From positions 248,001 through 312,000 of the forward strand of contig NZ_CP119993.1 of assembly GCF_029338575.1 (NCBI RefSeq): a DNA stretch of 64,000 nt, given 5' to 3'. The notes under the pieces were generated by a model. That model had not been told where the DNA came from, did no database searches, and saw only the letters and a list, made by a program, of their open reading frames with translations. This document shows positions 60,081 to 64,000 of this stretch, in pieces; position 1 is the first letter of the stretch; every line of letters starts with the position of its first letter. Both the position numbers and the translations under genes were made by a program. The DNA comes from Halomarina halobia. GTDB lineage: Archaea; Halobacteriota; Halobacteria; Halobacteriales; Haloarculaceae.

Positions 60081-61100
60081 ATGTCACGGAGATTGTCTCG
60101 GCGGCGGGCAGTGGCCGGTATCGGCGCGGCAGCTACGTTCGGCCTGGCGGGGTGTACGAGCCGTCTCAACGAACTGGGCGGGGGCGGCACGAACAACCTC
60201 CGGATGGCGACGTCCACGTCCGATACGTCGGCGTACCAGATGTCCCAGGGTATCGCGGCGGTCGTCAACGAGAAGAGCGACTCGATCAACCTCGACGCTC
60301 GGCCGTCGGACGGCGCGAAACAGAGCATGCGCCTCATGGACAAGGGCGAGCTCGACATGGCGTACACGGACACGCTGAACGCCCACAAGATCGTCAACGA
60401 GGAGGGCGAGTACGCGGACGATCCGTTCGACAGCGAGATACAGCAGGTGTTTCACTACTACGACATCCAGGGCGGTCTCGTCTCCCGCAAGTCGTCCGGT
60501 ATCGAGACCGTCAACGATCTGGCGGGGAGGGCCGTCTCGCCGAACCCGGTCGGCACCGCGATGCGCGACGTGATGATGACGCACCTGTCCCACGCCGAGG
60601 GGGCCGACAAGATGGACCAGCTCGCGCTCGGTTACGGCGAGGAGGCGTCGGCGCTGAAGCAGGGTCGAGCGGACGTGGTCACCGATATCCGTATCAACGC
60701 GCAGTTGACGCCCTCCTACGTGCAGGAGCAGTACTCGATCGTCGACGACGCGTGGCTGCTCCACTGGCCCGACGACGTCGTCGAATCCATCAAGGGAGAC
60801 GACCGCGTGAACGGGAGTTACTACCCGGCCAGCGAGATGGAGGGGCCGGAGTACGGCGACCGCAGCGAGGAGTGGTGGACCGACACGGTCTACGTCGTCT
60901 TCACGAAGGCGTCCGTTCCCGCCGACCCGATCTACGAACTGCTCTCGACGATGTGGGAGAACATGGAGGAACTCGCCGAGTACCACGCGCTGGCGGGAGC
61001 GTGGGCTGACAAGTCCTTCCTCAGCGGGAAGCTCAACCCGAACATCCCCCTCCACGACGGCGCTAAGAAGTTCTTCGACGAAATCGGGGCGAGTTACTGA
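60081..61100 (+). CDS. TAXI family TRAP transporter solute-binding protein
   Basis: A 339-residue extracytoplasmic binding protein. The signal has twin Arg motifs (SRRLSRRRAVAG) and a lipobox ending LAGC, so it is a Tat-exported lipoprotein. The mature part starts RMATSTSDTSAYQMSQGIA and includes NDLAGRAVSPNPVGTAMRD, as in TAXI proteins. Such proteins bind organic or amino acids. The ATG at 60081 is preferred to a TTG five codons upstream. It works with the divergently encoded fused permease. Confidence 0.9.
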   Translation: MSRRLSRRRAVAGIGAAATFGLAGCTSRLNELGGGGTNNLRMATSTSDTSAYQMSQGIAAVVNEKSDSINLDARPSDGAKQSMRLMDKGELDMAYTDTLNAHKIVNEEGEYADDPFDSEIQQVFHYYDIQGGLVSRKSSGIETVNDLAGRAVSPNPVGTAMRDVMMTHLSHAEGADKMDQLALGYGEEASALKQGRADVVTDIRINAQLTPSYVQEQYSIVDDAWLLHWPDDVVESIKGDDRVNGSYYPASEMEGPEYGDRSEEWWTDTVYVVFTKASVPADPIYELLSTMWENMEELAEYHALAGAWADKSFLSGKLNPNIPLHDGAKKFFDEIGASY

Positions 61101-61101
61101 T

Positions 61102-61198
61102 AGGGAGTATCGTAGGGGTTCATCGATTCTCTCCGGGAGAATCGAACACCGTCCCCGGTCGAGACTCGCCGTGTCCCCGGCTGGCTACGATACTCCCT
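61102..61198. repeat. 97-bp unit bounded by perfect 14-base inverted repeats
   Basis: AGGGAGTATCGTAG (61102-61115) and CTACGATACTCCCT (61185-61198) are exact inverted repeats. Between them lies a second perfect palindrome, CGATTCTC (61124-61131) and GAGAATCG (61137-61144) with a 5-base loop. It begins two bases after the TAXI stop codon. It could be a small non-autonomous element or a structured 3' RNA. No target duplication is evident. Confidence 0.7.
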
Positions 61199-61396
61199 GT
61201 GAGCGACGACCACCCCGCCGGAGCGACGCAGTTATCCCTCGATGTGCGCCGCTGTCGTTCGCGCCCCGACCGCGGTCGACCGAGGTTACACCGTATGCGA
61301 CGACCCGCGCCGCGACAGCCGACCCGGAGCCGTCCGTCCGCTCTCGCGCCGACAGTTACGCGCGGGCGTGCGGTGGGGTTCGATACCCCGCGGAAC

Positions 61397-61403
61397 ACTT
61401 TTG
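61397..61403 (+). promoter_or_regulatory. possible TATA-like box in the gap before the second cyclase gene
   Basis: ACTTTTG is centred about 30 bases before the small ORF at 61430 and 151 bases before the cyclase ATG. The rest of 61199-61396 holds no recognised gene. Confidence 0.35.
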
Positions 61404-61429
61404 CCGTCGCGCGCGAGTGGTGTCGCCAC

Positions 61430-61549
61430 ATGACGCAGCTACCGTCGGCAAACCGTCCGTCGGCCAGGTCCACCCGCATCGCCGGACTCGCGGCGACGAT
61501 CGCCGCCGAGCGTTCCGGCGGGCGCGATCCCGGGGTCGCGGGGCGATAG
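61430..61549 (+). CDS. possible 39-residue upstream ORF
   Basis: A short ORF (MTQLPSANRPS, then Ala/Arg/Gly-rich) begins about 30 bases after a TATA-like box and stops one base before the cyclase ATG. That layout would suit translational coupling or a leader peptide. Against it, the peptide is basic rather than acidic and has no recognisable feature. Confidence 0.25.
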   Translation: MTQLPSANRPSARSTRIAGLAATIAAERSGGRDPGVAGR

Positions 61550-61550
61550 G

Positions 61551-62528
61551 ATGGTCGACGTTTCGGAACTGCTCGCCGACGCGCCGGACAACTGGGGTCG
61601 GTGGGGCGACGACGACGAACTCGGGGCCCTCAACTGGCTCACGGCGGGCGAAGTCCTTCGCGGCGTCGGGGCAGTCGAGACGGGGGAGACGTTCACTCTC
61701 GGCGTTCCCATCGGTGCATCCGACGGGGACCCCGTCTGGCCGACGCGCGCGCCGGCCGGCCACTACGTGACGCAGGACCAGGGAACCATCGACGCGGGCA
61801 AGCGGGACCGCGAGCCGTTCGGTCACACCGGGTCGGCGGACGACCTGGTCCACCTGCACACCCACGGGACGACTCACCACGACGCGCTCGGCCACGTCTG
61901 GTACGACGACCGCCTCTACAACGGGTTCGACGCGCGGACGACGAACGGCGGTCTCGAGCGATGCGGCGCGGAACACGTGGCAAACCACGGGATCGTCGGC
62001 CGGGCCGTCCTCGTCGACGTCGCGCGTTACCGCGGCGTCCGCGCGCTCGACGCGGACGAGCGGATCACGCTAGAGGAACTCGAGGGCTGTCTCGACGAAC
62101 AGGGCGTCGAACTCGGCGGCCGAGAGATACTCCTCCTGAGAACGGGGTGTCTCGACTACTTCTACGCCGAGGGGGCCGACGCGTTCTACGACCGCTACGG
62201 CGATTCCGAGCGTTCCGACGCGCTCCTCGAACCCGGGATCACGTACACGCCGGAGGTGGTCGAGTGGTTCCGCGACAACGAGGTCCCCGCCTTCTGTGCC
62301 GACACGATCACCGCCGAGCAGACGCGCTCGGAGGAGACGGGGACGCTCATCCCGCTGCACCCAGCGCTGTTGCGCGATCTGGGCGTCGTGATCACGGAGC
62401 TGGTGCGGCTCGACGCGCTCGCCGAGGCCTGTGCCGCGGACGGGCGCTACGAGTGTCTGTTCGTCAGCGGCCCGCTCAAGATCGTCGGCGGGACGGCCGC
62501 GCCCGCCAATCCCGTCGCGATCCGGTGA
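61551..62528 (+). CDS. cyclase family protein (metal-dependent hydrolase, long form)
   Basis: A 325-residue member of the cyclase/kynurenine-formamidase family, longer than the one at 57119. The metal-binding region is HTHGTTHHDALGH (residues 103-115), with His105, His109, Asp111 and His115 as candidates. The N terminus DNWGRWGDDDELGALNWL is typical of the long subfamily, and FCADTITAEQ lies before the end. It probably opens a lactone, lactam or similar ring. The stop abuts the convergent crotonase stop with no gap. Confidence 0.9.
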   Translation: MVDVSELLADAPDNWGRWGDDDELGALNWLTAGEVLRGVGAVETGETFTLGVPIGASDGDPVWPTRAPAGHYVTQDQGTIDAGKRDREPFGHTGSADDLVHLHTHGTTHHDALGHVWYDDRLYNGFDARTTNGGLERCGAEHVANHGIVGRAVLVDVARYRGVRALDADERITLEELEGCLDEQGVELGGREILLLRTGCLDYFYAEGADAFYDRYGDSERSDALLEPGITYTPEVVEWFRDNEVPAFCADTITAEQTRSEETGTLIPLHPALLRDLGVVITELVRLDALAEACAADGRYECLFVSGPLKIVGGTAAPANPVAIR

Positions 62529-63335
62529 CTATCGCCCCTCGAACACCGGGTCTCGCTTCTCGAGAAACGCCCGGACGCCCTCCGTCTGATCCTCCGTCGA
62601 GAAACACATCGAACAGAGGTCGACCTCCGTCCGACGGCCTTCCTCGAGGAACTGCCGACTGGACGCCAGGACGGCTTCCTTCGCGTATCGGAGGGCGACG
62701 GGACTCTTCTCGGCCATCATACCCGCCAGCTCCTCGGCCTTCCCGTAGAGTTCGTCGTCGGGGACGACGTGGTCGACCATGCCGTACTCGCGGGCGGTCT
62801 CGGCGTCGACGAGACGCCCCGTCAGGACGAGATCCATCGTCAGCCCCTCGCCGATGAGGCGGCGGAGGCGCTGCGTACCGCCGCCGCCCGGGATGATACC
62901 GAGGTTGATCTCCGGCTGTCCCAGCCTGGCGCTCTCGCAGGCGACCCTGACGTCGCAGGCGAGCGCCATCTCGCAGCCGCCGCCGAGCGCGAAGCCGTTG
63001 ATCGCCGCGATGACGGGCAGCGGAAACCGCTCGACGTCCTCGTAGATGGCGGGCACCGCGAGGACGTCCCGCTGGTCCTGCGGCGTCCTCCCCTCGAAGT
63101 CGTCGATGTTCGCGCCCGAGACGAACGACTTGTCGCCGGCACCGGTCAGGACGACCGCCCGGGCGTCCGTCTCGTGGAGAACGTGTCCCAGCGCACCCCG
63201 GAGGTCGTCCTTGACCTCCTCGGTGAGCGAGTTGCGCTTCTCCCGGCGGTCGATGGTGATCGTGGCGACGCGGTCCTCGACCTCGACGCGGACGGTGTCG
63301 AGCGTCTCGGGATCAGCGGACGGGTAGGCGCTCAT
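62529..63335 (-). CDS. enoyl-CoA hydratase (classical crotonase)
   Basis: A 268-residue enoyl-CoA hydratase with all classical features: the CoA/oxyanion loop SFVSGANIDDF, first Glu in GGGCEMALACD, second Glu in GQPEINLG and the IPGGGGTQRL loop. The tail ends FLEKRDPVFEG. It hydrates a trans-2-enoyl-CoA to the 3-hydroxyacyl-CoA. Its ATG overlaps the stop of the upstream 3-hydroxyacyl-CoA dehydrogenase gene by four bases, so the two successive beta-oxidation steps are made together. Confidence 0.95.
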   Translation of the reverse strand: MSAYPSADPETLDTVRVEVEDRVATITIDRREKRNSLTEEVKDDLRGALGHVLHETDARAVVLTGAGDKSFVSGANIDDFEGRTPQDQRDVLAVPAIYEDVERFPLPVIAAINGFALGGGCEMALACDVRVACESARLGQPEINLGIIPGGGGTQRLRRLIGEGLTMDLVLTGRLVDAETAREYGMVDHVVPDDELYGKAEELAGMMAEKSPVALRYAKEAVLASSRQFLEEGRRTEVDLCSMCFSTEDQTEGVRAFLEKRDPVFEGR

Positions 63336-64000
63336 CGCCCGCCCTCCCAGTCGTAGAAGCCCCGCCCGGTCTTCTTCCCGAGGTCGCCGGCCCGGACCAT
63401 CTTCCGGACGATCTGCGGGGGGCGGAACCGTTCGCCGAGTTCGTCGGCGAGCGCGTCGGCGATCTCGAGGCGGACGTCCCAGCCGTTGTAATCGCCGAGC
63501 TTGAGCGGTCCCATGGGGTGGTTGTAGCCCAGTTCCATCCCGCGGTCGATGTCCTCGGCCGAGGCGACGCCCTCCTGGACCATCCGCGCGGCCTCCATCC
63601 CGAGCGCGACGCCCAGCCGCGACGTGGCGAACCCGGGGAAGTCGTCGACGAGAATGCTCTCGCGGCCCACGTCCTCGGCGAATGCCTCCGCGCGGTCGAC
63701 CGTCTCGTCGCTCGTGTGATGACCGGTGATCAGTTCGAGGAGCTTCATCTTCACGGGGGGGTTGAAGAAGTGCGTCCCGATGACCCGCTCGGGATGCTCG
63801 GTCGCGGCGGCGATCTCCGTCACGGGAAGCGATGACGTGTTGGTCCCGAGGACGACGTCGGGTTCGGTCTCCGCGTCCAGTTCCTCGAAGACGGACTGCT
63901 TCAGATCCATCCGCTCGGGGACCGCTTCGACGATGAACGTCGCCTCGACCACCTCGTCGAGGTCGGTCGTCCCGGTGACGCGCGCGAACGCGGCGGACGC
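63332..64000 (-). CDS. 3-hydroxyacyl-CoA dehydrogenase, C-terminal part (gene cut by window edge)
   Basis: About 222 residues of an NAD-dependent 3-hydroxyacyl-CoA dehydrogenase; the NAD-binding N terminus lies beyond 64000. The catalytic His is in GTHFFNPPVK after the NTSSLPVTE segment, and one C-terminal domain (ELGYNHPMGPLKLGDYNG) is present, so this copy has the normal length, unlike the doubled enzyme at 12667. It forms a two-gene unit with the enoyl-CoA hydratase downstream. Confidence 0.93.
   Translation of the reverse strand, partial: ASAAFARVTGTTDLDEVVEATFIVEAVPERMDLKQSVFEELDAETEPDVVLGTNTSSLPVTEIAAATEHPERVIGTHFFNPPVKMKLLELITGHHTSDETVDRAEAFAEDVGRESILVDDFPGFATSRLGVALGMEAARMVQEGVASAEDIDRGMELGYNHPMGPLKLGDYNGWDVRLEIADALADELGERFRPPQIVRKMVRAGDLGKKTGRGFYDWEGGR

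Noticed and set aside
1..64000. CRISPR array, tRNA or rRNA genes
   Set aside because: No regularly spaced repeats and no cloverleaf or rRNA-like segments were recognised on reading; a covariance-model search would be needed to exclude tRNAs fully.

Overview
The window looks like a chromosome or large replicon of a halophilic archaeon (class Halobacteria). Base composition is high GC, predicted proteins are rich in Asp and Glu, and most genes have an archaeal TATA-like box centred about 26-29 bases before the start codon, implying leaderless mRNAs. The two solute-binding proteins have twin-arginine lipoprotein signals (RR followed by LAGC), as is usual in haloarchaea. No rRNA, tRNA or CRISPR array was seen. 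None of the roughly 57 genes looks like a classical DNA-binding regulator.

Layout. 1-20.5 kb: scattered catabolic genes for amino-acid, keto-acid and sugar-acid metabolism. These are two M20 peptidases, a gamma-glutamyltransferase-like hydrolase, a universal stress protein, a beta-keto acid cleavage enzyme, a GlcD-type flavoprotein dehydrogenase, two enolase-superfamily proteins, a divergent aminotransferase / CoA-acylating semialdehyde dehydrogenase pair, an ornithine cyclodeaminase-like protein, a long 3-hydroxyacyl-CoA dehydrogenase, a glucose-dehydrogenase-like MDR enzyme, an LLM-type oxidoreductase and MFS carriers. 20.7-25.8 kb: a ThDP enzyme, an IS1341-type TnpB element inserted just after its stop codon, a class III CoA-transferase and a CMD-like protein. 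25.9-34.7 kb: crotonases, acyl-CoA dehydrogenases, MFS carriers and a VOC protein. 34.9-43.5 kb: a co-directional run of Cys-less thiolase, DUF35 partner, acyl-CoA dehydrogenase, LLM oxidoreductase and a complete Liv-type ABC importer. 43.6-53.6 kb: a coupled ligase-LLM-ligase operon, another acyl-CoA dehydrogenase, an MFS carrier, an SDR, a third ligase and an unusually short crotonase. 53.8-64 kb: an SDR, two CoA-transferases, two cyclase-family hydrolases, a TAXI-type TRAP uptake pair, a canonical crotonase and the end of a 3-hydroxyacyl-CoA dehydrogenase.

Together the right two thirds read as an accessory island for importing organic acids (Liv ABC, TAXI-TRAP, several MFS carriers), making CoA esters (three AMP-forming ligases, three CoA-transferases), and oxidising them by beta-oxidation-like chemistry (four acyl-CoA dehydrogenases, six crotonases, two 3-hydroxyacyl-CoA dehydrogenases, a thiolase-like/DUF35 pair). 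Flavin- or F420-dependent LLM oxidoreductases and ring-opening cyclase-type hydrolases are interleaved. The substrate cannot be told from sequence alone; a branched, alicyclic or terpenoid-like acid fits best, by inference.
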